Shown here: in pieces, positions 1 through 7,866 of the stretch
Position numbering within the stretch: position 1 is the stretch's first letter
Layout: each line of letters starts with the position of its first letter
Source: HGM13010 sp934527315
GTDB taxonomy: Bacteria > Bacillota > Clostridia > Oscillospirales > Oscillospiraceae
Length of the DNA: 38,596 nucleotides
NCBI GenBank assembly: GCA_934527315.1
Contig: CAKTAK010000017.1
Coordinates: 1-38,596, forward strand
Direction of reading: 5' to 3'
Program-made: the position numbers and the translations under genes
Notes under the pieces: generated by a model
The model's input: only the letters and a program-made list of their open reading frames with translations
Told to the model about the DNA's origin: nothing
The model's database searches: none

Positions 1-118
1 ACTGTATCCGCCGGAGAGATGGACACAGGTGAAGCCGTACTGCGTCAAAAGCCGGCAGGCCAGATAACTGCGAAGCCCTGTCTGGCAATTCACATAGACA
101 GGCTTAACCAGAAACCAG

Positions 119-1024
119 ATGGCAGCATTGTTTATGGGTATTATAGAAAACATACCCATCGGACAGCTCGCCGCCAGGATGGGAGTCAGCAGATCCACAG
201 CACACCGACACAAAATCCAGATTGGAGACATCTTGTACCAACGGATGGCAGAAAACCTCGGTGCTGTCGATGACAAAGGAAACCCGACGCTGGCATTTGA
301 AGGAGTAACACAGTGTGATGAGTGGTATTGTCCAGTATCCTTCAAAGGTAAAAGAAATCCAGAGTTCTTTATCTGGAAGTTGAAAAGGTTTCCGAGGCAC
401 AACATGACAGTTGAGGAACAGAACGACTACTTAAAGAGGCATGGCCTATGGGAACAAGTCTTAGCGGTACCGGGTTTCTTACAGGAACTCCGAGACAATA
501 CTAAGGCTCACAAGAGAGGTATCAGCAATGAACAGGTATGTATCGTGGTAGCAGTAGACACGGAGAAGCAGATAATCGCTAAGCCACTGTCAGTCGGCAG
601 ACTGGAGACCTCAGATGCACAAAAGTTACTAGGAGGCCGATTTAGTAAAGGCTCAACACTGGTAACAGACAGTCATTCAACATATCCTGCATTAGCAAAG
701 TGGGAGAATGTACCTCATGTTCAGATTGAGTCTGGTAAACATGCCAACGACCCATACAATCTGGGCGAAGTCAACGGAATACACTCCCAGATAGAGAAGA
801 TGCTCCCAGAGACAGCCGAAAGACTTCCGGCAACCAAGTATCTGAACCAGTACATGGCAATCTTTATCTGGATCTGGCAACATAAGGGTTTACCACTTGA
901 GGACAAGGTTTATTTGCTCAAGAAAACCATCGCTGACAGCGCCGACTACAAGCAAAACTATGACCAAATCAAAGTCCGTCCACTGGACATCAACACCAAG
1001 GGAGAGTTCCCGACCAAGGTGTAA
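119..1024 (+). CDS. IS1595-family (ISXO2-like) transposase, N-terminus missing
   Basis: This is a 301-residue DDE-type transposase of the IS1595/ISXO2 group, which moves an insertion sequence by cut-and-paste. An N-terminal helix-turn-helix-like segment (about residues 10-35) is followed by the catalytic fold: D67 in TQCDEWY, D184 in VTDSHSTY and N219 in GEVNGIHSQ, a DD(34)N spacing typical of this family. The C-terminal YLNQYMAIFIWIW stretch is also typical. The zinc ribbon expected before the helix-turn-helix is absent: the same frame upstream contains stops at 65-67 and 95-97. The ATG at 119 has no clear ribosome site, so it may be internal to a longer, frameshifted gene that begins before the window. 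The copy is probably inactive. Family assignment is fairly sure; functional state is inference. Confidence 0.78.
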   Translation: MAALFMGIIENIPIGQLAARMGVSRSTAHRHKIQIGDILYQRMAENLGAVDDKGNPTLAFEGVTQCDEWYCPVSFKGKRNPEFFIWKLKRFPRHNMTVEEQNDYLKRHGLWEQVLAVPGFLQELRDNTKAHKRGISNEQVCIVVAVDTEKQIIAKPLSVGRLETSDAQKLLGGRFSKGSTLVTDSHSTYPALAKWENVPHVQIESGKHANDPYNLGEVNGIHSQIEKMLPETAERLPATKYLNQYMAIFIWIWQHKGLPLEDKVYLLKKTIADSADYKQNYDQIKVRPLDINTKGEFPTKV

Positions 1025-1137
1025 GAGAAGGGACTATCATTCAGAAATGGATGGTAGTCTTATTCTTATATACAGGGATGGTGGCAGTATGGTATTATGG
1101 AATAGAATAGGGTTGAAATTTTTGATTTTTTGATATA

Positions 1138-1152
1138 GCAACCAATGGTTGC
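1138..1152. promoter_or_regulatory. Inverted repeat upstream of XRE gene (possible operator)
   Basis: GCAACC-AAT-GGTTGC is a perfect 6-bp inverted repeat with a 3-base centre, 72 bases before the XRE-family regulator start. Autoregulatory binding by that regulator is a plausible inference; no footprint evidence is visible and the promoter itself is not clear. Confidence 0.3.
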
Positions 1153-1223
1153 GGAAGTTTCAATAGTAGTTGATAGTGTGTAACCGTAGATTGCGGTATA
1201 GTATTTCCAAGGAGGTAGAGAAA

Positions 1224-1682
1224 ATGTTGTCTGAAAGAATATATAAGTTCAGACGCAAGAGTGGACTTTCTCAAGAGCAACTTGCAGAGAAAATAGGCGT
1301 TTCAAGACAGGCCATATCTAAATGGGAAAGTGGAACATCGACGCCTGAATTAGAAAAACTGTTGGCATTAAGCGAGTGCTTCAACATTACTCTTGATGAC
1401 CTTGTGAAGGAAGAAACAATTAATCAGGGTACAACGGAAGCACCGCCGAAGGTAGAAGATGCCAAAGTTTCGAAAGCCATAGAGATGAAGGTAGGTATTG
1501 GCCTTTGTTTGATTGGTGCTGTATGTCTAATCCTTTTCGGAGTTTTGATGGTCATGAGTCCAAGCGCAACAGAGCAACTAAATACTGCTTCGACGATTAC
1601 TCTAAGTGGATCTGGCGTACTCCTCATCCTATGTGTGCTTTCGATGGTTGTAGGCTTAGTACTAATACTACGCAAAAAATGA
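1224..1682 (+). CDS. XRE-family HTH regulator with two C-terminal membrane segments
   Basis: This 152-residue protein has an N-terminal XRE helix-turn-helix (residues about 5-60: LSQEQLAEKIGVSRQAISKW, then a typical TPELEKLLALSECFNITLDDL tail split here as TPELEKLL and ALSECFNITLDDL), a polar linker, and two hydrophobic segments at about residues 92-115 and 125-148 ending in RKK. The start at 1224 is preferred over the upstream in-frame ATG at 1170 because AAGGAGG lies 8 bases before it. Membrane-anchored XRE proteins of this shape are common next to small membrane proteins and transporters in Firmicutes. The next gene, also a small membrane protein, begins 16 bases downstream and is probably co-transcribed. 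The regulon is unknown. Confidence 0.82.
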   Translation: MLSERIYKFRRKSGLSQEQLAEKIGVSRQAISKWESGTSTPELEKLLALSECFNITLDDLVKEETINQGTTEAPPKVEDAKVSKAIEMKVGIGLCLIGAVCLILFGVLMVMSPSATEQLNTASTITLSGSGVLLILCVLSMVVGLVLILRKK

Positions 1683-1698
1683 AATGGAGGTAAAGCGT

Positions 1699-1917
1699 AT
1701 GAAAAAGCTGAGTTATTTATTTATTGCTATTGCAATCCTGCTATCTGACATTATGTGTTTCGTGATTGCCTATAATTATCGTGATATGCTTTGTGGCATT
1801 GAGCACGCATGTTATAGTGCACCCGCTAATGTTGCATTTCTTTCTGCCATTCCATTTGGCATTGGAATTATCATATGTGCTGTTGTGGCATACACACTTC
1901 ACAAGAAAGCCCGATAA
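1699..1917 (+). CDS. Small two-segment membrane protein
   Basis: A 72-residue hydrophobic protein starting MKKLSYLF, with membrane segments at about residues 4-26 and 44-66 and a basic C-terminus (HKKAR). The start at 1699 is chosen over the in-frame ATG at 1684 because GGAGG (1686-1690) lies 8 bases before 1699 and overlaps the earlier ATG. Three cysteines occur, two of them in the extracytoplasmic or loop region between the helices (LCGIEHAC). It follows the membrane-anchored XRE regulator closely and probably shares its transcript; the pair may act together. I do not recognise a family. Confidence 0.65.
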   Translation: MKKLSYLFIAIAILLSDIMCFVIAYNYRDMLCGIEHACYSAPANVAFLSAIPFGIGIIICAVVAYTLHKKAR

Positions 1918-1955
1918 TATGCATCAAGCCCACAGAGTAAATCCTGTAAATTTAT

Positions 1956-1992
1956 GAGAGGCTCCACCAGATAAGGATGGAGCCTCATTTTA
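1956..1992 (+). terminator. Rho-independent terminator after XRE/membrane pair
   Basis: A 9-bp stem GAGGCTCCA (1958-1966) / TGGAGCCTC (1978-1986) is followed by ATTTTATG. It lies 40 bases after the small membrane protein stop and closes that transcription unit. Confidence 0.75.
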
Positions 1993-2288
1993 TGTCCCCT
2001 AATGAATAAATCTACATTAGCCTACCCTGACCTATACTCCGGGAACACAAAAGGGAATTGGGCGTTTCAAAAATCGGGGTTCCTCTACGTCGTGCCATTG
2101 ATATCATCTCCTACCATTATTTTAGTGCATAGAAGATAAAACATCAACCACACCATTTTCTCCTTGAGTTGATGAAAAAATGTGGCTACTAGCAACGATA
2201 GCAACCACACTATTTTCTAAACGGAGAGATTAAAAAAATTCTGCCGAAATCAACACCAGATTTAATATAGCCTCCCCACGCGGACACG
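1993..2288. other. Gene-less stretch with possible IS-end sequence
   Basis: No coding region is supported here. Around 2040-2087 two imperfect direct repeats appear (ACAAAAGGGAATTGGG and TTTCAAAAATCGGGG) between GGGAAC and GGTTCC, a pattern reminiscent of the multiple repeats at the ends of some insertion sequences. A loosely repeated AACCACACxATTTTCT occurs near 2145 and 2205. I cannot pair these with an opposite end in the window, so they may be remnants of a mobile element. Confidence 0.3.
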
Positions 2289-2317
2289 TTGACTTTGCAG
2301 GGGGAAGTTGATATAAT
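2289..2317 (+). promoter_or_regulatory. Sigma-A-type promoter for the mgtE leader
   Basis: TTGACT (2289-2294) and TATAAT (2312-2317) are separated by 17 bases. Transcription would begin near 2324, giving a leader of about 250 nt before the mgtE start, enough for the structured element that follows. Confidence 0.75.
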
Positions 2318-2339
2318 AACAAACGGCCTGTGAGACCGA

Positions 2340-2542
2340 TTTTATCTCAAGACGGAGGTGAATCTTCATGGATAGTTGCGATTGTATAAGGCGGAACCGA
2401 ACTTGCGGTGCGTGGAATACAGAGTGCGGAATGCGGTTGTCCATGAAGACGGAGTAACCACATTCAGTCTTGTTGTGTTCTCTTTTCACCGCATTGGGTT
2501 GCCTTACTGTCGCAATCATGGAATGCGGTGTATTTTTTATGC
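2340..2542 (+). promoter_or_regulatory. Riboswitch-like leader of mgtE, possibly M-box (Mg2+)
   Basis: The leader shows riboswitch architecture. A long basal stem pairs CTTCATGG (2364-2371) with CCATGAAG (2441-2448) and can extend to 2379/2433 with G-U pairs. Inside it lies a smaller stem CCG...CGG near 2396-2408. Downstream, CACCGCATT (2487-2495) pairs perfectly with AATGCGGTG (2522-2530), followed by TATTTTTTAT, an intrinsic terminator. The same CACCGCATT can pair with AATGCGGTT (2430-2438), which is part of the basal stem. So stem and antiterminator are mutually exclusive: ligand binding would hold the stem and let the terminator form. Known biology: Mg2+ M-box riboswitches often precede mgtE. 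The core AGGTGAATCTTCAT resembles, but does not clearly match, the M-box consensus, so the class is uncertain. Confidence 0.68.
2487..2540 (+). terminator. Conditional terminator in the mgtE leader
   Basis: Nine-base-pair stem CACCGCATT / AATGCGGTG with a 26-nt loop and a T-rich tail, 33 bases before mgtE. It is placed inside the transcript of the gene, not after one, which fits an attenuator rather than a gene end. Confidence 0.72.
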
Positions 2543-2572
2543 CCATTTTTGATTCGAAGGGAGGACACAACA

Positions 2573-3952
2573 ATGATTTTTAAGAAGGACTATGCAAAAG
2601 AATTGGTGCGGGTGATTCGCAGCACCAAGGACACAAAAAAGCTGCCGCAGCTGCTGTCGGATTATCATGAGAAGGATATTGCGGAGGCAATGACCTTGCT
2701 GACACCCGCAGAGCGGAAACGGCTGTACAGAATTCTGGACACAGAAACGCTGTCGGAAATTATTTCCTATCTGGATGACGCAGAGCCGTATCTGGCGGAG
2801 CTGCCTATGAGCATGGCGGCAAAAGTGCTGTCCAGTATGGACTCCGATGATGTGGTGGACGTTCTGGATGACCTGCCGGAAGAAAAGCAGGCGGAATTGG
2901 TGGCGCGGTTGGACCGAGACGCGCAGGACGATGTGCGAAAGCTGCTGGCTTACGATGACGATGAAATCGGCAGCTGCATGACGAACAACTATGTTGTCAT
3001 TTCGGAGTCTCTGACCATCCGCGGCGCAATGAGTGCGCTGGTGCGGCAGGCGGGGGAGCATGACAACATCTCCACCCTTTACGTTGTAGACAGCAATGAG
3101 CGGTTTGCCGGCGCCATTGACTTAAAAGACCTGATTATCGCCCGGCAAAATGACAATCTGGAGGACTTGATCAGTCGGTCTTATCCGTATGTTCTGGAGC
3201 ATGAGAAAATTTCCGATTGCGTGGAACGGATTACGGACTACGAAGAGGACTCGATCCCGGTTTTGACCGATGACGGAAAAATTGCCGGTATTCTGACAGC
3301 GGCAGCCATGGTGGAATTGGTAGACGACGCCATGGGCGACGACTACGCAAAGTTGGGCGGCTTGACTTCGGAAGAAGATTTGAGAGAACCGGCTTTCGTC
3401 AGCATGAAAAAACGTCTGCCCTGGCTGATTGCGCTGCTGTTTTTGGGCATGGCGGTCAGCTCCGTGGTGGGCATGTTTGAATCGGTGGTAGCGGTGCTGC
3501 CCATTGTGATTTGTTTCCAGTCTCTGGTTCTGGATATGGCTGGCAACGTGGGAACGCAGTCTCTGGCAGTGACCGTTCGTGTTCTGATGGATGAAAATCT
3601 GAGCGTCAGGGAAGAGGCAAAACTGGTGACCAAGGAAATGAAAATCGGATTTCTGAACGGCTCCAGTCTGGGCTTGATGGCGCTTGTATTTTTGGGCATC
3701 TATGTGCATTTCTTCAAGCACTACGCATGGGGCGCGGCATTTCTGATTTCCGGGTGTGTGGGTGTTTCTCTGCTGGTGGCGATGGTGGTATCCAGCTTGG
3801 TGGGAACGCTGATTCCCATGATGTTCCATAAGATTCACGTGGACCCGGCTGTGGCGTCCGGTCCGCTGATTACAACGGTGAATGACTTGGTAGCTGTGGT
3901 TACGTATTACGGCTTGGCAACCTTGTTCCTGATTGAAATTTTTGCAATATAA
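2573..3952 (+). CDS. mgtE: Magnesium transporter MgtE
   Basis: A 459-residue Mg2+ channel of the MgtE family, close to the usual 450. Residues 1-130 form the helical MgtE N domain (repeated LDDAEPYLAELPMS, LDDLPEEKQAELVARL). Residues about 130-255 are two CBS domains that sense intracellular Mg2+ (IRGAMSALVRQ, YVVDSNERFAGAIDLKDL, IPVLTDDGKIAGILT). Residues about 285-459 carry five membrane helices with the GNVGTQSLAVTVR motif and PLITTVNDLVAVVTYYG; D438 corresponds to the pore aspartate of characterised MgtE. The start at 2573 follows AAGGGAGG; an upstream in-frame ATG at 2528 lies in the terminator hairpin and is rejected. Expression is probably controlled by the riboswitch-like leader. The gene is monocistronic, with a terminator 10 bases downstream. 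Confidence 0.96.
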   Translation: MIFKKDYAKELVRVIRSTKDTKKLPQLLSDYHEKDIAEAMTLLTPAERKRLYRILDTETLSEIISYLDDAEPYLAELPMSMAAKVLSSMDSDDVVDVLDDLPEEKQAELVARLDRDAQDDVRKLLAYDDDEIGSCMTNNYVVISESLTIRGAMSALVRQAGEHDNISTLYVVDSNERFAGAIDLKDLIIARQNDNLEDLISRSYPYVLEHEKISDCVERITDYEEDSIPVLTDDGKIAGILTAAAMVELVDDAMGDDYAKLGGLTSEEDLREPAFVSMKKRLPWLIALLFLGMAVSSVVGMFESVVAVLPIVICFQSLVLDMAGNVGTQSLAVTVRVLMDENLSVREEAKLVTKEMKIGFLNGSSLGLMALVFLGIYVHFFKHYAWGAAFLISGCVGVSLLVAMVVSSLVGTLIPMMFHKIHVDPAVASGPLITTVNDLVAVVTYYGLATLFLIEIFAI

Positions 3953-3961
3953 TCCATAAAA

Positions 3962-4009
3962 AACAGCCGGTATCAGCGAAATTGAACGGATACCGGCTGT
4001 TGCAGTTTT
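3962..4009 (+). terminator. Terminator after mgtE
   Basis: Stem AACAGCCGGTATC (3962-3974) / GATACCGGCTGTT (3989-4001) with a 14-base loop, then GCAGTTTTC. A strong 13-bp hairpin directly after the mgtE stop. Confidence 0.8.
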
Positions 4010-4048
4010 CAAATTCTATATACTACTAATACTACTATACTCAGAGAG

Positions 4049-4094
4049 AAAAGCATTGTCAGGTAAAATCAAAATTTACTTGACAATGCTTTTT
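4049..4094. terminator. Bidirectional terminator between mgtE and the PucR/CdaR-like gene
   Basis: AAAAGCATTGTCA (4049-4061) pairs with TGACAATGCTTTT (4081-4093). Both strands end in T runs, so it could stop mgtE read-through and terminate the minus-strand regulator gene ending at 4176. Confidence 0.75.
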
Positions 4095-4175
4095 ATTCTA
4101 TGTTCAACGCTTCCGCCAGCCTCCGCACTATCTGCTCTTGCGCGGCTTTGTCCCGCGCCAGCCCGCGCTCCCGTC

Positions 4176-5711
4176 TTACAGCTTTGTGCCGGACTGCTTG
4201 TCTATATACTCCTCGATCATGTATGAATATTTCAGCATGAACTGCGTGTTGAAATCATCCAGGTCAATGCCGGTCATCGCCGCGATCTTCTGTTTGCGGT
4301 AGGAAAGCGTATTGCGGTGCAGGAACATTTCCGCAGCTGTCGCGGCGCTGTTGAAGCCGTTCTTCGCAAGACAGTCGAGGGTCTCGTACAGCTGACTGCC
4401 GTTCTGTTTGTCATATTCCATAAGCTGGAGAAGCGCCGGGTGGCAGTAAAACCCGACCTTGCGGCTCTGCGCCACATTGTTTATAAGATCGTATAGCGCC
4501 ACATTTTTATATTCATACAGGTTCTCCGGCAGGTTCAGCAGGCCATTCAATTCTATGGCTTTCACCGCCTGCTCGTAATAGTACTTCATAGATGTCACGG
4601 TAGAAAACGGGTTGCTGACACCGCAGATAAGATGCTCATGCTCGCACAGGGACAGGAGCTTGCTCATGTCCTCCTCCGCAAGCGCCGGAGCGTCATCCGA
4701 AAGCCCGAAGAGAATGACCATCATCTTGTTATAATACACATATCTCTCGCGCGGGAACATCTGGCGCAGTGTGCGCGGCATATCATCCTTGACATAGTCT
4801 GTTCCCTGGAAGAACCTCGGTTTCACTGCCGCAATGCACATGCGGTTCGGGAATTTCATTTCCCCGGCGTATATGCGCGCGTTTATCTGCTCCGACGGTA
4901 TGCCGCGGAAAATATCAATAAGCAGATTGTTATATAGCCCGTTCTTCACGCTGTCCGCATTGATGTTTTTTAGCATGAACTCCGTCGCAGCATAGCTGAT
5001 GTACGACAGCACATCTCCGCAGTACGTACTGAAGTTCTCTTCTTTCTGAAGCATGAACACATATCCGTAGAGTTCTCCGTTGATGCGTATCCGCTTGGCA
5101 AGGTAATAGAGCTGATTGTCCTTACAGTGGCGCAGCCGCGGACCATCATTCTGCTCGTCGCTATGCTGTGCGCTCAAATCATATATGTGCTTTATGAAAA
5201 ATGGTGGGCAGAAGCCGCGCTCTACGCTCTCTATCCAGAGCGAATCATTGAGCGTAAACGGGTGCGAGTGCGTGATGATCTTGCCGCTCATGTCGATTAT
5301 GGTTATGTTTATATTTAGCTCCTTCGCCATCGCATCCACGATCGCGTCGAGTCCCTTGCCGTACATGATCATTTCCATCACGCGCACCCGCAGGCTTTGG
5401 GACTTGTATTCATGCCGCAGAAGCTCCTCGGCAGCCGCCACCGCAGCATGCAGTTCGTCCGGTTTGAGCTCCGCCCAGCTGCACTGAGCCTCACTGAGTT
5501 TGCCGGAACTGTCTCCGCTCCACAAAAGGTATTCTCCAAGAGCTCCGGTGTTCACATCGCACAAATTGTCAGACCATGTCAGCGCATCTTCATCGGGCGT
5601 TTTCTGTGCATCCGCCTTATCAATATAATACACGTTGCCATCTTTCACAATTTGCTTTGACAAAATGGTATATTTCTCAGCTAATTCGCTGAGTAATTCG
5701 GAAAATTTCAT
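4176..5711 (-). CDS. PucR/CdaR-family transcriptional regulator
   Basis: A 511-residue regulator. The C-terminus (about residues 435-505) is the PucR-type helix-turn-helix: YDKQNGSQLYETLDCLAKNG, then FNSAATAAEMFLHRNTLSYR and a KQKIAAMTGIDLDD helix. The middle (about 120-260) resembles the sensory region of CdaR-like proteins (LNINITIIDMSGKIITHSHP). Members of this family activate adjacent catabolic operons in response to the substrate. It is divergent from the reductase/dehydrogenase operon at 5899, separated by 187 bases containing a palindrome, which suggests it controls that operon. The start at 5711 is preceded on the minus strand by GAGGTGA. Codon choice (frequent CGC, GAC, ATA) matches the adjacent operon and differs from mgtE and recG, supporting a shared foreign origin. 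Confidence 0.85.
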   Translation of the reverse strand: MKFSELLSELAEKYTILSKQIVKDGNVYYIDKADAQKTPDEDALTWSDNLCDVNTGALGEYLLWSGDSSGKLSEAQCSWAELKPDELHAAVAAAEELLRHEYKSQSLRVRVMEMIMYGKGLDAIVDAMAKELNINITIIDMSGKIITHSHPFTLNDSLWIESVERGFCPPFFIKHIYDLSAQHSDEQNDGPRLRHCKDNQLYYLAKRIRINGELYGYVFMLQKEENFSTYCGDVLSYISYAATEFMLKNINADSVKNGLYNNLLIDIFRGIPSEQINARIYAGEMKFPNRMCIAAVKPRFFQGTDYVKDDMPRTLRQMFPRERYVYYNKMMVILFGLSDDAPALAEEDMSKLLSLCEHEHLICGVSNPFSTVTSMKYYYEQAVKAIELNGLLNLPENLYEYKNVALYDLINNVAQSRKVGFYCHPALLQLMEYDKQNGSQLYETLDCLAKNGFNSAATAAEMFLHRNTLSYRKQKIAAMTGIDLDDFNTQFMLKYSYMIEEYIDKQSGTKL

Positions 5712-5804
5712 ATTGTCACCTCATTAACCATATTATGCCTTGGGCACAAAAACTTCAAGAACTTTTTGCGTTTCGGGTTTAACGCACAATATCACAGCAT
5801 CGTT

Positions 5805-5817
5805 TGTGCGGCGCACA
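5805..5817. promoter_or_regulatory. Palindrome in the divergent regulator/reductase intergenic region
   Basis: TGTGC-GGC-GCACA is a perfect 5-bp inverted repeat 82 bases before the reductase start and 93 before the regulator start. It is a candidate operator for the divergent PucR/CdaR-like protein. No convincing -35/-10 pair for the operon was found, so this rests on position and symmetry only. Confidence 0.35.
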
Positions 5818-5898
5818 CATTTACAGATTGGTCTCATTGTGATATTTTTTTAACAGCAAGCGGTACAAAACAAAAAAGTGAAATTTTAGGAGGTAAAC

Positions 5899-7836
5899 AT
5901 GAAATACGAAAAGCTTTTTGAAAAAGGTAAGATCGGCAAGCTCACGCTGAAGAACCGTATAGTCATGACGCCGATGGGCACCGGTTTTGCCGCAGCATCC
6001 GGCGAAGCATCCGAGGAGATCACCAAGTTCTACGAGGAGCGCGCAAAGGGCGGCGTCGGCCTCATCATCTGCGAGGTGTGCCGTGTTGATGAGCTGTCCG
6101 GCGTTGCTCAGGCCTGCCAGCTCCGCGCGACCGACATGAACGTCATCCCCAGCTTCACCCGTATGGTCGACCGGATCCACGCCTATGACACAAAGGTGTT
6201 CATGCAGCTGCACCATCCCGGCAACGAGGCATTCCCCATCACGCTGCACGGTAATCCCGTCATCGGCCCGTCTCCCGTGATGTGCAAGACCGTCGGCGCT
6301 GTTCCGAAGGAAATGACCACCGCCGAGGTCGAGGATATGGTTAAGAACTATGTCAAGGCCGCTGTCATCGCAAAGACCGCTGGCTTCGACGGCGTCGAGA
6401 TTCACGCGGCGCACGGCTACCTCGTCAACCAGTTCATGAGTCCGCACACCAACCACCGCACCGACAAGTACGGCGGAGACTTCTTCAACAGGATGCGCTT
6501 CATTTCCGAGATCATCATCAGCATCCGCTTTGCCTGCGGCGCTGACTTCCCCATTTCCGTGCGTATGAACGGCACTGACTTCTGGGATGATGGCAACGAT
6601 GAGAAGGAATGCCAGCACATCGCCCGCTATCTCGAGTCCCTCGGCGTTGCAGCCCTCAATGTCTCCAGCGGCTCCTATGAGTCCGGCTGGTCGATCATCG
6701 AGCCCTACCCCTATCAGGAAGGCTGGAAGAAGCATCTTGCAAAGGGCATCAAGGAATGCGTACATATCCCCGTCATCGCCGTCAATACCGTCAAGCACCC
6801 GGCTCATGCTGAGGCTATGCTTGAAGAGGGCGTGTCCGACTTCGTCGGCGTTGCGCGCGGCAACCTCTGCGATCCGGAATTCGGCAACAAGGCAAAGCGC
6901 GGTGACGATGCTCGTGTGCGCAAGTGCATCGGCTGCATGAACTGCTTCAAGCAGGCTGGCATCGGTCGCGCGATAGAGTGCGCAGTCAACCCCGTGCTCG
7001 GCCGCGAGACCTACCGCGGAGACGACAAGCTCGTAAAGAACGGCGACGGCAGGACCGTTGCAGTCATCGGCGCAGGCCCCTCCGGTCTGCAGGCTGCCAT
7101 TACTCTTGCAAAGCGCGGCTTCAAGGTCGTTGTGTTTGAAAAGTCCGACCGCATCGGCGGTAACATGAACCTCGCTGCTGTTCCTCCCTGCAAGGGGCTT
7201 ATCAGCGAGTTCATCGAAACTCTCGGTATTGAGGCCGCAGACCTCGGCATTGATATCCGTCTCAACACTCCCGGCACCGTCGAGGCTGCAAAGGCAGTCG
7301 GCGCAGTCGGCGTGGTCATCGCGGCAGGCGGCATCGATATCATCCCGCAGGTCGACGGCATTGACAAGACGTACACCTACAGACAGGTCCTCGAGAACGA
7401 AGTCGAGCTCAAGGGCAAGAAGATCGCCGTTATCGGCGGCGGCCTCACCGGTCTTGAGACCGCGGAATACCTCAGTGATTTTGACAATGAGGTCTCCGTT
7501 ATAGAGATGGCTCCCGCTGTCGGTACCGCAATGTACCGCAGTGTTACCGACGCAGTTGTCGGCCACATCACCAAGAACGGCGGCCATATAATGACCGGCA
7601 CGATGTTCAAGGCCGTCGGCGACGGATTCGTCACTCTCAACAGCCTTGCGACCGGTTATGATACCGACGCTCCCTTTGACGCATGTGTTATCGCAATGGG
7701 CGTAAAGCCCAACGATGCGATCGTGGCCGAGTTTGAAGCCGCATTTGATAAGGTCGCAGTTGTCGGCGATACAGTTGAGCCTGGCAACATCGCAGACGCG
7801 ACCCACTCCGGTCTCAACAAAGCGTTCGTATTTTAA
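5899..7836 (+). CDS. Old-yellow-enzyme Fe-S flavoprotein reductase (2,4-dienoyl-CoA reductase / BaiCD type)
   Basis: A 645-residue enzyme with three parts. Residues 1-335 form an FMN-binding TIM barrel of the old yellow enzyme family, with the active-site block HAAHGYLVNQFMSP and DKYGG. A 4Fe-4S site follows at C343, C346, C349 and C361 (CIGCMNC...IEC). Residues about 383-645 hold FAD/NAD(P)H Rossmann folds (VIGAGPSGLQAA near 387, VIGGGLTGLETA near 511). Length and domain order fit bacterial 2,4-dienoyl-CoA reductases, 2-enoate reductases, and BaiCD/BaiH of bile acid 7-dehydroxylation, which reduce activated C=C bonds using NAD(P)H. AGGAGG precedes the ATG. It heads an operon with two short-chain dehydrogenases, so a pathway of C=C reduction plus carbonyl/alcohol interconversion is inferred. 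Substrate cannot be told from sequence. Confidence 0.9.
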   Translation: MKYEKLFEKGKIGKLTLKNRIVMTPMGTGFAAASGEASEEITKFYEERAKGGVGLIICEVCRVDELSGVAQACQLRATDMNVIPSFTRMVDRIHAYDTKVFMQLHHPGNEAFPITLHGNPVIGPSPVMCKTVGAVPKEMTTAEVEDMVKNYVKAAVIAKTAGFDGVEIHAAHGYLVNQFMSPHTNHRTDKYGGDFFNRMRFISEIIISIRFACGADFPISVRMNGTDFWDDGNDEKECQHIARYLESLGVAALNVSSGSYESGWSIIEPYPYQEGWKKHLAKGIKECVHIPVIAVNTVKHPAHAEAMLEEGVSDFVGVARGNLCDPEFGNKAKRGDDARVRKCIGCMNCFKQAGIGRAIECAVNPVLGRETYRGDDKLVKNGDGRTVAVIGAGPSGLQAAITLAKRGFKVVVFEKSDRIGGNMNLAAVPPCKGLISEFIETLGIEAADLGIDIRLNTPGTVEAAKAVGAVGVVIAAGGIDIIPQVDGIDKTYTYRQVLENEVELKGKKIAVIGGGLTGLETAEYLSDFDNEVSVIEMAPAVGTAMYRSVTDAVVGHITKNGGHIMTGTMFKAVGDGFVTLNSLATGYDTDAPFDACVIAMGVKPNDAIVAEFEAAFDKVAVVGDTVEPGNIADATHSGLNKAFVF

Positions 7837-7866
7837 GTACTGGTGCAGCAGGAAAGGAGTATCATA

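Noticed and set aside
2040..2090. IS21-like terminal repeat
   Set aside because: The two imperfect repeats are suggestive, but no matching opposite end or IstA/IstB gene is in the window; kept only as a remark on the gene-less stretch.
2528..2572. Longer MgtE start at 2528
   Set aside because: It lies inside the terminator hairpin of the leader; ATG 2573 has AAGGGAGG and gives the usual length.
4102..4172. Minus-strand tail reading AVRRERGLARDKAAQEQIVR then RLAEALNIE and a stop, just after the regulator stop
   Set aside because: It looks coding in composition and may be a gene remnant, but it is only about 30 residues, has no start and overlaps the regulator end, so I could not support it as a feature.
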